From NCBI RefSeq assembly GCF_025426255.1, contig NZ_CP104861.1:1240001-1304000 (forward strand): 64,000 nucleotides of DNA, given 5' to 3'. This document shows, one piece after another, positions 17,878-26,779 of the stretch (position 1 is its first letter; each line of letters starts with the position of its first letter). The stretch is from Pseudomonas fragi. GTDB lineage: Bacteria > Pseudomonadota > Gammaproteobacteria > Pseudomonadales > Pseudomonadaceae. The translations under genes were made by a program, and so were the position numbers. The notes beneath the pieces were generated by a model. That model was given only the letters and a program-made list of their open reading frames with translations, was not told where the DNA came from and made no database searches.

Positions 17878-19752
17878 ATGAGTCACCCCTCGCAATTCAG
17901 TTTGCTAAGCAAGCGCCGCTTCCTTCCTTTCTTCGTGACCCAGTCCCTGGGTGCTCTCAATGACAACCTGTTCAAACAGTCGCTGATTCTGGCCATCCTT
18001 TTTAAGTTGAACATCGAGGGTGACCGTGGGATTTGGGTCAACCTCTGTGCGCTGCTGTTTATTGTGCCGTTCTTTTTGTTCTCGGCGCTGGCGGGGCAGT
18101 TTGGTGAAAAATACCCCAAGGACCGCCTGATTCGTCTGATCAAGCTCGGCGAAATCGCAATCATGATCGTCGCAGCCATAGGGTTTGCCTTTGATCACCT
18201 GGCGTTGATGCTGGTTGCGCTGTTTGCCATGGGTACTCATTCCGCCCTGTTCGGGCCGGTGAAGTACTCGATCCTGCCGCAAACTTTGCATCAGGACGAA
18301 CTGGTCGGGGGCAATGGTCTTGTAGAAATGGGCACCTTTCTCTCGATTCTGGCGGGCACCATTGGTGCGGGAATCATGCTCTCGTCCGGCAATTACACAG
18401 TAATTGTCTCGGTAGTGATCATCTCAGTGGCAGTACTGGGTTATCTGGCCAGCCGCGCCATTCCCGGCGCACCGGCTGACACGCCGCAGCTGCGGCTGAA
18501 CTGGAATATTTTCAGCGAGTCCTGGGCAACTTTACGTATGGGGTTGAATCAGACGCCTGCCGTGTCGCGCTCTGTGGTGGGCAACTCGTGGTTCTGGTTT
18601 GTCGGTGCGATTTATCTGACGCAGATCCCGGCGTACGCCAAAGAGTGGTTGTATGGCGACGAAACCGTGGTGACGCTGATTCTCACCGTGTTCTCGGTGG
18701 GTATCGCGCTGGGCTCACTGCTGTGCGAGAAACTCTCGGGGCGCAAGGTCGAGATTGGCCTGGTGCCATTTGGCTCGTTTGGCCTGACCGTATTTGGCCT
18801 GCTGCTGTGGTGGCATTCGGGGTCGATGCCGCAAAACATCCAGCCCAACGACTGGCTGAGCGTGTTGGGATTCAGTCAGGCCTGGTGGGTGTTGTTCGAT
18901 ATTCTCGGGCTTGGCGTATTTGGCGGCTTCTATATTGTGCCGCTGTACGCACTGATTCAGTCGCGCACAGCGCCAAGCGAGCGGGCGCGGGTCATTGCAG
19001 CCAACAACATTCTTAATGCGCTGTTTATGGTGGTGTCGGCGCTTATCACCATCCTGCTGCTAAGTGTGGCCAAGCTGACGATTCCCGAGTTGTTTCTCGT
19101 GGTGTCGTTGATGAATATCGCGGTCAACACTTACATCTTCAAAATCGTCCCTGAGTTCAGCATGCGTTTTATGATCTGGCTGCTCAGTCATTCCATGTAC
19201 CGCGTGCAGCACAAGAACCTGGAACTGATCCCGGATGAAGGCGCGGCGTTATTGGTGTGTAACCACGTATCGTTTGTTGACGCGCTATTGATAGGCGGCG
19301 CGGTGCGTCGTCCGATTCGTTTTGTGATGTATTACAAAATCTACAACCTGCCGGTGCTCAATTTTATCTTCCGCACGGCGGGTACTATTCCGATTGCCGG
19401 GCGCGGCGAAGACGAGGTGATCTACGAACGGGCGTTCGACCAGATTGCCAAGTATCTGAACGATGGTGAGTTGGTGTGCATCTTCCCTGAAGGCAAGCTC
19501 ACCACGGATGGGCAGATCGATGAGTTCAAGGCGGGTGTGACGCGCATTCTGGAGCGCACGCCGGTGCCGGTGATTCCGATGGCATTGCAAGGGTTGTGGG
19601 GCAGCTTCTTTAGTCGTGACCCGAACAAGGGCTTTTTTCATCGACTATGGTCGCGGGTAACGCTGGTTGCGGGTGTGCCGATAGCGGCCGGGGATGCTAC
19701 GCAAAAGGTATTGCGTGAGCGGGTGATGGCGTTGCGCGGCTCTAATCGGTAA
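17878..19752 (+). CDS. MFS transporter fused to 1-acylglycerol-3-phosphate acyltransferase domain
   Basis: The protein has 624 residues and two parts. The first 400 or so residues are an MFS domain similar to the lysophospholipid flippase LplT (FVTQSLGALNDNLFKQSL). The rest is a PlsC-type acyltransferase, with the catalytic motif NHVSFVD at residues 462-468 and FPEGKLT near 537. Together they resemble E. coli LplT plus the acyltransferase half of Aas, so import and re-acylation of lysophospholipids is likely. There is no AMP-ligase domain in the protein. Two ATGs stand side by side (17875 and 17878), and the first GTG upstream (17821) is less likely. Confidence 0.9.
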   Translation: MSHPSQFSLLSKRRFLPFFVTQSLGALNDNLFKQSLILAILFKLNIEGDRGIWVNLCALLFIVPFFLFSALAGQFGEKYPKDRLIRLIKLGEIAIMIVAAIGFAFDHLALMLVALFAMGTHSALFGPVKYSILPQTLHQDELVGGNGLVEMGTFLSILAGTIGAGIMLSSGNYTVIVSVVIISVAVLGYLASRAIPGAPADTPQLRLNWNIFSESWATLRMGLNQTPAVSRSVVGNSWFWFVGAIYLTQIPAYAKEWLYGDETVVTLILTVFSVGIALGSLLCEKLSGRKVEIGLVPFGSFGLTVFGLLLWWHSGSMPQNIQPNDWLSVLGFSQAWWVLFDILGLGVFGGFYIVPLYALIQSRTAPSERARVIAANNILNALFMVVSALITILLLSVAKLTIPELFLVVSLMNIAVNTYIFKIVPEFSMRFMIWLLSHSMYRVQHKNLELIPDEGAALLVCNHVSFVDALLIGGAVRRPIRFVMYYKIYNLPVLNFIFRTAGTIPIAGRGEDEVIYERAFDQIAKYLNDGELVCIFPEGKLTTDGQIDEFKAGVTRILERTPVPVIPMALQGLWGSFFSRDPNKGFFHRLWSRVTLVAGVPIAAGDATQKVLRERVMALRGSNR

Positions 19753-19763
19753 ATAAAACGCAA

Positions 19764-19839
19764 TGTGGGAGCGAGCCAGCTCGCGATGGGATCAGTTGTT
19801 AACTACGTCGATCCAATCGCGAGCAGGCTCGCTCCCACA
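19764..19839. repeat. REP pair, family A (inverted)
   Basis: TGTGGGAGCGAGCCAGCTCGCGA and its near complement lie between the acyltransferase fusion gene and sugE, which converge here. The left unit has one changed base (CCAGCT for CCTGCT), which extends its inner palindrome. Confidence 0.85.
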
Positions 19840-19849
19840 GTTGTTGGTG

Positions 19850-20164
19850 TTATGCGCTGATTTTAAGGCCAACCAAGCCGGCAATGATCAGTGCAACGCT
19901 GGCCAGTCGGAACAGCGCCATCGATTCACCAAACAGGATGATCCCGGCGATTACCGTACCCACCGCGCCGACACCAGTCCAGATTGCGTAGGCAGTGCCC
20001 AGCGGCAGATCTTTCATGGCCAGACCCAGTAAGCCCAGGCTAATAACCATCGCGCCGATGGTCAGAGTTGTTGGCAGCGGACGGGTGAAGCCTTCGGTGT
20101 ATTTCAGGCCGACGGCCCAGCCAACTTCAAACAGGCCAGCGAAAAACAGGATGATCCAGGGCAT
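19850..20164 (-). CDS. sugE: Guanidinium exporter of the SMR family (SugE/Gdx)
   Basis: A small multidrug-resistance protein of 104 residues with four membrane helices. It carries the conserved membrane glutamate in FAGLFEVGW (near residue 13) and the SugE-type [14 protein letters not shown] segment. Family members of this subgroup export guanidinium in exchange for protons, and they are commonly placed behind guanidine riboswitches; one is present here. ATG at 20164 is chosen over ATG 20176 and TTG 20179 because GATGGA stands 7 bases before it and it gives the usual family length. Confidence 0.95.
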   Translation of the reverse strand: MPWIILFFAGLFEVGWAVGLKYTEGFTRPLPTTLTIGAMVISLGLLGLAMKDLPLGTAYAIWTGVGAVGTVIAGIILFGESMALFRLASVALIIAGLVGLKISA

Positions 20165-20184
20165 AAATATATCCATCAATTGAT

Positions 20185-20235
20185 GGGGTCGTCCCCGAAT
20201 AATCGCTCAACTGAGTCACGAGGTCGTCCTCGTGA
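20185..20235 (-). promoter_or_regulatory. Guanidine-II riboswitch (mini-ykkC)
   Basis: On the minus strand two hairpins with identical ACGA loops stand in tandem: CACGAGG-ACGA-CCTCGTG (20234-20217) and GGGG-ACGA-CCCC (20196-20185), joined by 20 bases. Paired stems with ACGR loops are the known form of this riboswitch. A TATACT -10 element (20246-20241) would start transcription at or next to the first hairpin. Just downstream, CCATCAATTGATGG (20186-20173) is a perfect palindrome that pairs the ribosome-binding site GATGG with CCATC. Two C bases at its start also belong to hairpin 2, so guanidine-bound hairpin 2 should compete with this pairing and free translation. The last step is inference. 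Confidence 0.92.
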
Positions 20236-20282
20236 TGCGCAGTATAGTGCACATTATTCGTTAAAAGGGCAACCCTGTGTGT

Positions 20283-21248
20283 TCACTCTAGTTCGGATTT
20301 TGCTGCCGCCATGCGATCTTCTTTCTCGCTCATACGGCGGAAATACGTCGACAGCAGCGCCCCCGAGATGTTGTGCCACACGCTGAACAGCGCACTGGGT
20401 ACGGCTGCCAGAGGCGAGAAGTGTGCGCTGGCCAATGCCGCGCCCAGCCCTGAATTCTGCATGCCGACTTCCAGTGCCAAGGATTTGCGTTGGGCCAGCG
20501 GCAGCTTGAACAGGCGACCTGTAAAGTAGCCGAGCAAATAGCCGAAGCTGTTGTGCAACATCACCACGGCCATGATCAGCAAGCCGGACTTGGCAATTTG
20601 TGCCTGGCTGGCCGCGACCACTGCGGCGACGATGATCACGATGCTGACCACCGATACCAACGGCAGCACGTCGACGGCAAAGCGCACGCGTGCACCAAGC
20701 AGGCGCTGGGCCAGTACGCCGAGCACAATCGGCAGCAGCACTACTTGCAGGATCGACCAGAACAGCTCCATGAACGAAACCGGCAGCCAGGCTGAAGCCA
20801 GCAGCCAGATCAGCGCCGGGGTCAACAAGGGGGCGAGGAGGGTGGTCACGGCGGCAATCGCCACAGACAGCGCAAGGTCGCCCCGTGCCAGCCAGGTCAT
20901 GACATTGGATGAGGTGCCGCTTGGGCAGCAGCCGACCAGAATCACGCCAACGGCGATTTCGGGTGGCAGGTGGAATACTTGGCAGAGTAACCAGGCCACG
21001 CCGGGCATGATCACGAAATGAGCAACCACGCCCAATGCCACGCGCCAGGGATGGCGAGCGACTTCGGCGAAGTCTTCGAGTTTTAGGGTCAGTCCCATGC
21101 CGAACATCACCAAGCCCAGCAGCGGCACGATGAAGCCTTTAAGGCCGACGAACCAGCCGGGTTCAAGAAACGCCAGTACGGCGAAGATCAGCACCCAGTA
21201 AGCAAAGGTATTACCGACAAAGCGGCTTAAAGCAGCGAGTGCGCGCAT
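20283..21248 (-). CDS. Bile acid:sodium symporter (BASS) family protein
   Basis: The protein has 321 residues with nine or ten membrane helices. Typical family parts are LLGLVMFGMGLTLKLEDF, VGCCPSGTSSNVMTWLARGD and EVGMQNSGLGAALA, which form the sodium- and substrate-binding crossover region. Known bacterial relatives import pantoate, bile acids or other organic anions with sodium; the substrate here is not known. The start at 21248 is preferred to the longer frame at 21329 because AAGGAACACC stands before it. It is upstream of sugE on the same strand, but sugE has its own promoter and riboswitch. Confidence 0.9.
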   Translation of the reverse strand: MRALAALSRFVGNTFAYWVLIFAVLAFLEPGWFVGLKGFIVPLLGLVMFGMGLTLKLEDFAEVARHPWRVALGVVAHFVIMPGVAWLLCQVFHLPPEIAVGVILVGCCPSGTSSNVMTWLARGDLALSVAIAAVTTLLAPLLTPALIWLLASAWLPVSFMELFWSILQVVLLPIVLGVLAQRLLGARVRFAVDVLPLVSVVSIVIIVAAVVAASQAQIAKSGLLIMAVVMLHNSFGYLLGYFTGRLFKLPLAQRKSLALEVGMQNSGLGAALASAHFSPLAAVPSALFSVWHNISGALLSTYFRRMSEKEDRMAAAKSELE

Positions 21249-21291
21249 GGTGTTCCTTTTTATGATTATGGTAAGTCCTGGCATGGAACCT

Positions 21292-21394
21292 GTAGCCGCT
21301 GCCGCAGGCTGCGCCGGGTTGCGCAGCATCCTCTGCTCTCTATATAGGAGGCGAAGGTCCTGCGGCCCTTGCCGCAGCCTGCGGCAGCGGCTAC
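21292..21394. repeat. REP pair, family B (inverted)
   Basis: GTAGCCGCTGCCGCAGGCTGCG and its complement, about 60 bases apart, lie between the start of the BASS gene and the end of rdgC. Confidence 0.9.
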
Positions 21395-21407
21395 ATGGAT
21401 GGGGCTT

Positions 21408-22328
21408 TTAGATCCCCTGCGGAATCTCTTCGCCGCCCAGTGCCTCAAACAGCTGTGGCAAGAATTCGCCGAAGGTCAGCATCATCAGAGTAAAGCTGGC
21501 GTCCTGCTGGCCCAGGTCGTCGTCACCGCCGTCCTGTTCTGCCTGGTCTTGCAGCAAGTCTTCGAACTTCAGGCGTTTGACCACCAGTTTGTCGTCCAGA
21601 ACGAACGACAGTTTGTCCTGCCAGGCCAACGACAGTTGAGTAACCACTTTGCCAGTGCTCAAGTGCAGCTGGATTTCGTCACTGGTCAGGTCCTGACGCT
21701 TGCAACGGATGATGCCGCCGTCTTCGTGGGTGTCGCGCAGCTCGCATTCGTCGAGAACGAAGAAGTTGTCTGCCGCTTTTTGGGTTTTGACCCACTCGGT
21801 CATGACGGCGCTTGGCGCGATTTTGACCGCGAGCGGGCGAACCGGCAGCGAGCCGATCACTTCACGCAGGGTGGAGAGCAAGTCTTCGGCACGTTTCGGG
21901 CTGGAAGCATTGACCAGAATCAAGCCCTGTTTAGGCGCGATGGCGGCAAAGGTCGCCGAGCGACGAATGAAGGCGCGTGGCAGGAAGGCCTGGATGATTT
22001 CATCCTTGAGCTGATCGCGCTCCTTCTTATAGACCTTGCGCATCTGTTCGGCTTCGATCTCTTCGACCTTTTCCTTTAATGCATCACGCACAACGCTGCT
22101 TGGCAGGATGCGTTCTTCTTTGCGGGCGGCGATCAGCAGGAAGTCCTGGCTGACGTGAACCAGCGGCGCGTCTTCGCCTTTGCCGAACGGGGCAACGAAA
22201 CCGTAGGTGGCTACTTCCTGGCTTGAACACGGGCGTGCCAGTTTGGTGGCCAGTGCAGTTTCCAGCACCTGTGTATCAAAAGGCAGATCTTGGGTCAGGC
22301 GATAGATAAGCAGGTTTTTGAACCACAT
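21408..22328 (-). CDS. rdgC: Recombination-associated protein RdgC
   Basis: The protein has 306 residues, the family length. RdgC forms a dimeric ring on double-stranded DNA and restrains RecA. It starts [17 protein letters not shown] and has the polar, charged helices of the family. ATG at 22328 is chosen over 22352, because TAGGAGTG precedes it and the longer form adds atypical residues. It stands alone with an AT-rich upstream region of 160 bases, followed by tRNA genes on the opposite strand. Confidence 0.95.
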   Translation of the reverse strand: MWFKNLLIYRLTQDLPFDTQVLETALATKLARPCSSQEVATYGFVAPFGKGEDAPLVHVSQDFLLIAARKEERILPSSVVRDALKEKVEEIEAEQMRKVYKKERDQLKDEIIQAFLPRAFIRRSATFAAIAPKQGLILVNASSPKRAEDLLSTLREVIGSLPVRPLAVKIAPSAVMTEWVKTQKAADNFFVLDECELRDTHEDGGIIRCKRQDLTSDEIQLHLSTGKVVTQLSLAWQDKLSFVLDDKLVVKRLKFEDLLQDQAEQDGGDDDLGQQDASFTLMMLTFGEFLPQLFEALGGEEIPQGI

Positions 22329-22437
22329 GGGGTGAATCACTCCTATATACAAAGACGCATTATTCGCTTGATCAGCTTAATAGGCCAACCCTGCGCTAAG
22401 CCTTTGTCACCGTTAGAAAAATTATTTTAAAAAGTGC

Positions 22438-22466
22438 TTGCCAGACTATAGGTCGCTACGTAGAAT
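22438..22466 (+). promoter_or_regulatory. Sigma-70 promoter of the first tRNA-Val/tRNA-Asp unit
   Basis: TTGCCA (22438-22443) and TAGAAT (22461-22466) are spaced by 17 bases and followed by a GC-rich discriminator (GCGCGCC). Such discriminators are usual for stable-RNA promoters under stringent control. Confidence 0.75.
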
Positions 22467-22488
22467 GCGCGCCACACCGAGAGTGAAA

Positions 22489-22564
22489 GGGTGATTAGCT
22501 CAGCTGGGAGAGCATCTGCCTTACAAGCAGAGGGTCGGCGGTTCGATCCCGTCATCACCCACCA
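22489..22564 (+). tRNA. tRNA-Val (TAC)
   Basis: The 76 bases fold as a tRNA: acceptor GGGTGAT/ATCACCC, anticodon stem CTGCC/GGCAG variant around the loop CTTACAA with anticodon TAC, T-loop GTTCGATCC, and an encoded CCA end. It is identical to the copy at 22879. Confidence 0.97.
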
Positions 22565-22583
22565 TTCGCTCACAGTGTTACGC

Positions 22584-22660
22584 GCAGCGGTAGTTCAGTC
22601 GGTTAGAATACCGGCCTGTCACGCCGGGGGTCGCGGGTTCGAGTCCCGTCCGCTGCGCCA
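22584..22660 (+). tRNA. tRNA-Asp (GTC)
   Basis: The 77 bases fold with acceptor GCAGCGG/CCGCTGC, loop CTGTCAC with anticodon GTC, T-loop GTTCGAGTC and encoded CCA. It follows the tRNA-Val by 19 bases and is repeated at 22974. Confidence 0.97.
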
Positions 22661-22878
22661 TTTTTTGTACCACAAGCCCCTTGAACGCTTGTGGTTAGGT
22701 TAAACCAGCTGAATGCAGGTTTTTCCTGAAAGGCTTCGATTTTGTAGTTCGCTACGAAATCAAAGATGCAGGGCGTTGGAAACGGTTGTTTTTAAGGGTT
22801 TTGAAAAAAACTTAAATAAAAACAACCACTTACACGAAAAGTGTGAGAGAATGCGCCCCGCAACGAGAGTGAAGTAAA

Positions 22879-22954
22879 GGGTGATTAGCTCAGCTGGGAG
22901 AGCATCTGCCTTACAAGCAGAGGGTCGGCGGTTCGATCCCGTCATCACCCACCA
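22879..22954 (+). tRNA. tRNA-Val (TAC), second copy
   Basis: Same sequence as 22489-22564, including the encoded CCA. It is preceded by AGAGAATGCGCCCCG, which resembles the -10 and discriminator of the first unit, so it probably has its own promoter. Confidence 0.97.
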
Positions 22955-22973
22955 CTTACTTTCAGTGTTACGC

Positions 22974-23050
22974 GCAGCGGTAGTTCAGTCGGTTAGAATA
23001 CCGGCCTGTCACGCCGGGGGTCGCGGGTTCGAGTCCCGTCCGCTGCGCCA
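22974..23050 (+). tRNA. tRNA-Asp (GTC), second copy
   Basis: Same sequence as 22584-22660 and again 19 bases after a tRNA-Val. A terminator follows at 23093. Confidence 0.97.
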
Positions 23051-23092
23051 TATTAGAGTCACAAGCCCCTTGAACGCTTGTGATACGCAAAG

Positions 23093-23117
23093 AAGCCTGC
23101 CTAGTGCAGGCTTTTTT
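23093..23117 (+). terminator. Rho-independent terminator of the tRNA unit
   Basis: AAGCCTGC-CTAGT-GCAGGCTT followed by T residues ends the second tRNA-Val/tRNA-Asp unit. Confidence 0.88.
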
Positions 23118-23181
23118 GTGCGCGTGTGTTTTGTCGGTTATCCAAAAACCTGTAGATACTCTGTTTCAGATCAAGCCTCCT

Positions 23182-23233
23182 GTGGGAGCGAGCCTGCTCG
23201 CGAACTGAACTTCGCGAGCAGGCTCGCTCCCAC
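23182..23233. repeat. REP pair, family A (inverted)
   Basis: GTGGGAGCGAGCCTGCTCGCGAA, a 6-base loop and its exact complement lie between the tRNA terminator and the end of the TonB receptor gene. Confidence 0.92.
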
Positions 23234-23270
23234 TATTTAGGTATCTCAAGCTGCTGCTGCAGAGGTTTTC

Positions 23271-25709
23271 TTAGAAATCCCAGCGCGTGCTGACCATTAC
23301 GTTGCGCGGATCACCGTAGTACGACGAGTTGTAGAAACCGATGTTGGTGTAATACGCCTTGTCGAACACATTGTTCAGGTTGACGGTGGCCGACAGGTTT
23401 TTCGAGATCTGATAACGCGCCATCAGATCAACCAGCCAGTACGGGTCCTGGGAGAACTTCTCCTCGGTGCCGCCTTTGTTCCAGTTGCTCAGCATCTGCC
23501 AGCCCGTGCCCTGCCAGCGAACGCCGCCGCCCAGGGTCAGTTTGTCGAGATCACCGGTCAGCTTGTAGCGGGTGTACAGGTTGATCTGGTCTTCAGGTTC
23601 CCAGGTCGAGACCTTTTTACCGCCCTGATCACGGCTGATCTTGTGTGTATAGCCCGCCTGCAATTGCCAGCCGGGCATCAGCTCGCCAGAAATTTCTGCT
23701 TCGTAACCTTTGGTCGTGGCCTTGATGCCTTTGTAGGCGTAGTCAATGTCCGGATTGGTCGGGTTGCCGTTGTAGGCTGTGTCTGCTTCAGGGCGGTTGT
23801 CTTGATGCACTTCGAAGTACGCCAGGCTTGAATTCAGACGTCCGTCAAAGAACTCGCCTTTTAGGCCCAGCTCATAGTTGGTGCCTTCATCGGGCTCAAG
23901 CATCTTGTTGTCGCGGTCGCGATAGTACGACTGCGGCAGGAAAATCTCGGTATAGCTGGTGTAGGCAGAAATATTGTCGTTGATGTCGTAGATCAGGGCG
24001 GCATAAGGCAGCACTTTGCCCGTGTCTTTGGCGTGGCTGGTGCCGGTCAGGGTGTAGTTGGCCACTCGGGTGCCGAGCATCAGCTTCAGGTCGTCGGTCA
24101 GGCTGAAGCGGCCGGTCACGTATGTACCGGTCTGACGAGTCGTCTCATCATTGTACGAAGTGACATTGCCCCAGTCGGGCTCAAGGCTGTCGCCTTTCCA
24201 GTTGTAGTAGTCATAGGCGTTGTTGACCATATTGGCGTTGGTGTAGTCCTTGCCGGTCCAGTGTGACTTGGAGACCGAACCGCCAATGACCAACTCATGC
24301 TCGCGCCCTAGCAGGCTGAACGGGCCGGTGGCAAACAGGTCACCGCTGTCGCTGACATATTCGCCGGTGTACTTGCGGGCCAGCATTTTTGCCAGGCCGG
24401 TGGTCGCATCCGGGTCGAGCAGCGCGCCGAGAGGGGCGTTATAGCCGTTGATCTGGTGGTTGTATTGGCCTTTGACTACCCAGCCATTGTCAAAGTTGTG
24501 TTCCAGGGTCGAGAACACCGTGCGGGTGTACTGCTTCCAACTGCTCCATTTCGCGCCGTTGTTAAACGAGCGTGGAGTGCTGATTCGGTCACCTTTGGAG
24601 TTGAACAGCGAAGCGCTGCCCGACCAGCTTGAGCCTGTAGGGTTATTGTCCTGATAGTCGGCGCCAAGGGTCAGCAGGGTGTCAGGAGTCAAGTCCACTT
24701 CAAGAATGCCGTAGTAGACCTCGCTGTCGCGCTTGTAGTGGTCCATGAACGAGTGCTTGTCCTGATAGGCCGCTACGGCCCGGCCCCGCACATTGCCGCT
24801 TTCGGTTAATGGCCCGCTGACATCGATCTCGGAACGGTAGTTGTCCCATGAACCTGCGCCCACATCGATATGGGCCTTGAATTCGCGAGTGGGTTTTTTA
24901 CGCACCATATTGATCGTGCCACCCGGACCGCCCGCACCGGTGAGCAGGCCGGTTGCACCCTTGAGAATCTCGACCCGGTCATAGATCGCGGTGTCGGTCA
25001 GGGTGTGCCCGGCAGAATATTGTGGGTCTTGCAGGATCGGGATGCCGTCGTACTGAAAGTTCTTGATCGCAAAACCACGGGAATAATAGCTGGTGCGATC
25101 ACTGTCGTAGGTGGCCACAGTGATGCCAGGGGTGTGACGCATCACGTCATCAATTGAGTTGAGGCCGAAATCGTCCATCGCCTGGCGCGTCACTACGGAA
25201 ATCGACTGCGGTGTTTCTCTGGGCGTCAGCACCATGCGGGTTGCGGTTGCGATGGAGCCGGGGGTGTAGGAGCCGCTGCCTTCGGTAATAGTCCCGAGTT
25301 GGTTGGCGCTGACTTGTGTGGCGCCCAATTCCAGGGCACCGCCGACTGCGGGCAGGGCGTTGAGCATGTAGCCATTTGCACTTTTGACTGCGGTATAACC
25401 GCTACCGCGCAGCAATGCCTCGAATCCGCTCTGTTCGTTATAGGCGCCCTGCAAACCGGGTGTCGACTGGCCTTCCAGGTCGCTCGACTGAAAAATAATC
25501 GCCACACCGGCCTGTTGCGCAAAGCGATTAAGGGCGCTGCTCAACGGGCCTGCGGGAATGTCGTAGCGTTGCACAGACGCCGATTGCGCCTGAGCAGTCG
25601 AAGCGCATACCAGTCCAGTTGTCGAAGCAACAACCAAGTGAATGGCCAGGGCTAGCGGCGTGCAGGTACGAGGCCTGAAGCGTCCTCGAGATGTGTAGGA
25701 AGTCAGCAT
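23271..25709 (-). CDS. TonB-dependent siderophore receptor with signalling domain
   Basis: The protein has 812 residues. Signal sequence to about residue 42 (ending TAQAQS), then an STN signalling domain (YDIPAGPLSSALNRFAQQAGV, about 48-115), a plug domain (ETPQSISVVTRQAMDDFGL, then YDRVEILKGATGLLTGAGGPGG) and a 22-strand barrel ending in RWDF. The STN domain passes a signal to a FecR-type protein, and such a gene stands upstream in the same operon. It resembles FhuE/FpvB-type receptors for hydroxamate siderophores, but the ligand cannot be assigned from the sequence alone. The gap to the anti-sigma gene is 76 bases. Confidence 0.94.
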   Translation of the reverse strand: MLTSYTSRGRFRPRTCTPLALAIHLVVASTTGLVCASTAQAQSASVQRYDIPAGPLSSALNRFAQQAGVAIIFQSSDLEGQSTPGLQGAYNEQSGFEALLRGSGYTAVKSANGYMLNALPAVGGALELGATQVSANQLGTITEGSGSYTPGSIATATRMVLTPRETPQSISVVTRQAMDDFGLNSIDDVMRHTPGITVATYDSDRTSYYSRGFAIKNFQYDGIPILQDPQYSAGHTLTDTAIYDRVEILKGATGLLTGAGGPGGTINMVRKKPTREFKAHIDVGAGSWDNYRSEIDVSGPLTESGNVRGRAVAAYQDKHSFMDHYKRDSEVYYGILEVDLTPDTLLTLGADYQDNNPTGSSWSGSASLFNSKGDRISTPRSFNNGAKWSSWKQYTRTVFSTLEHNFDNGWVVKGQYNHQINGYNAPLGALLDPDATTGLAKMLARKYTGEYVSDSGDLFATGPFSLLGREHELVIGGSVSKSHWTGKDYTNANMVNNAYDYYNWKGDSLEPDWGNVTSYNDETTRQTGTYVTGRFSLTDDLKLMLGTRVANYTLTGTSHAKDTGKVLPYAALIYDINDNISAYTSYTEIFLPQSYYRDRDNKMLEPDEGTNYELGLKGEFFDGRLNSSLAYFEVHQDNRPEADTAYNGNPTNPDIDYAYKGIKATTKGYEAEISGELMPGWQLQAGYTHKISRDQGGKKVSTWEPEDQINLYTRYKLTGDLDKLTLGGGVRWQGTGWQMLSNWNKGGTEEKFSQDPYWLVDLMARYQISKNLSATVNLNNVFDKAYYTNIGFYNSSYYGDPRNVMVSTRWDF

Positions 25710-25785
25710 GAAAGGCGCAGTCCTTTATGAGTCGATGTATCTAACTTGACGGCTGACTCGAGAAAAGCGGAACGAATGGGAATTA

Positions 25786-26772
25786 TTATTTTTTAGGCGG
25801 TTGCAGTTGGCTGATCACAATCAGCCACGGGGTATAGGTTTTGATCTGCAGGGGCAGGGTTTCGGCGATCAGTTGCAGCGCCCGGTCGGTATCGTCCAGG
25901 GGCAGTACGGCCGAGATGCGCAGGTCGGCCAGGGATTTGCGATCAAACTGCAGATGGCCGCGTCGATGACGGGAGATTTCATCGAGAACCTGGGGCAGGG
26001 GCTGATTTTCAACCACCAATTGATGGCGCTCCCAGGCTTGATTGATGCTGGCCGGGGAGATAGCCCCACCGAGTTCGACCGAGTCGCTGCGAATCAGGGC
26101 CTGTGAACCGGCTCCCACTTCCAGGGTTTGTTGCTCGTTTGCACTTTGCGCCGCGACCCGAGACTGCAACATGCTTAGCACCGTGGTATCGCCCTGGCGT
26201 TTGACCACGAAGCGGGTGCCCAGGGCGCGCATGCTGCCTTGGGCGGTCTGTACGAAAAAGGGGCGGGAATTGTCATGGGCGACGTCGACCAGTACTTCAC
26301 CCTGGAGCAATTCGATACGCCGCTCCTGACCGTCAAAATGGACGTTGAGCGCGGTGGTGCCGCTCAGGGTAATGGTTGAATTGTCAGCCAGGCGCTGGGT
26401 CTTCCAGTCAGTGGGGCCGGTACTGATATCGGCCATCCACTGCTCTGGATAATGGCTTTTCATGACCAGCGTGATCGGCACTGCCAGGCAACCGGCAATC
26501 AACAGCGCGCGCAGGATCTGTTTGCGTTGGGTTGCTGGTTTTCGCCCGTTGAATGCTGCGTTCAGAGCCGCTTTGGCCGGGGCCGATTGCTCACGCAATG
26601 ACTGCAGGCGGTTGATCACTTCCTGCATGCGCAGGGCCGCCGCTGCGTGCTGTGGGTTTTGTTGTTTCCAGCACTCGAATTGCGCGCGCAACGCATCGCT
26701 GAAGTCTTCTTCGTGCAGACGAAGAATCCATTCGGCGGCTTGTTCATCAATACTTTGGCGCTGCTCGGACAT
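25786..26772 (-). CDS. FecR-like anti-sigma regulator
   Basis: The protein has 328 residues. An N-terminal cytoplasmic part (DUF4880-like, AAEWILRLHEEDFSDAL) binds the sigma factor. One membrane helix follows (ALLIAGCLAVPITLVM, near residue 90), and then the periplasmic FecR domain (WKTQRLADNSTITLSGTTAL, ELLQGEVLVDVAHD) with a C-terminal STN-like part. It should hold or activate the upstream ECF sigma factor in response to the receptor. It begins 7 bases behind the sigma gene. Confidence 0.94.
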   Translation of the reverse strand: MSEQRQSIDEQAAEWILRLHEEDFSDALRAQFECWKQQNPQHAAAALRMQEVINRLQSLREQSAPAKAALNAAFNGRKPATQRKQILRALLIAGCLAVPITLVMKSHYPEQWMADISTGPTDWKTQRLADNSTITLSGTTALNVHFDGQERRIELLQGEVLVDVAHDNSRPFFVQTAQGSMRALGTRFVVKRQGDTTVLSMLQSRVAAQSANEQQTLEVGAGSQALIRSDSVELGGAISPASINQAWERHQLVVENQPLPQVLDEISRHRRGHLQFDRKSLADLRISAVLPLDDTDRALQLIAETLPLQIKTYTPWLIVISQLQPPKK

Positions 26773-26779
26773 GGCTGGA

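Noticed and set aside
22489..23050. tRNA genes as an attachment site of a genomic island
   Set aside because: No integrase, no direct repeat of the tRNA 3' end at a distance and only core genes on both sides.
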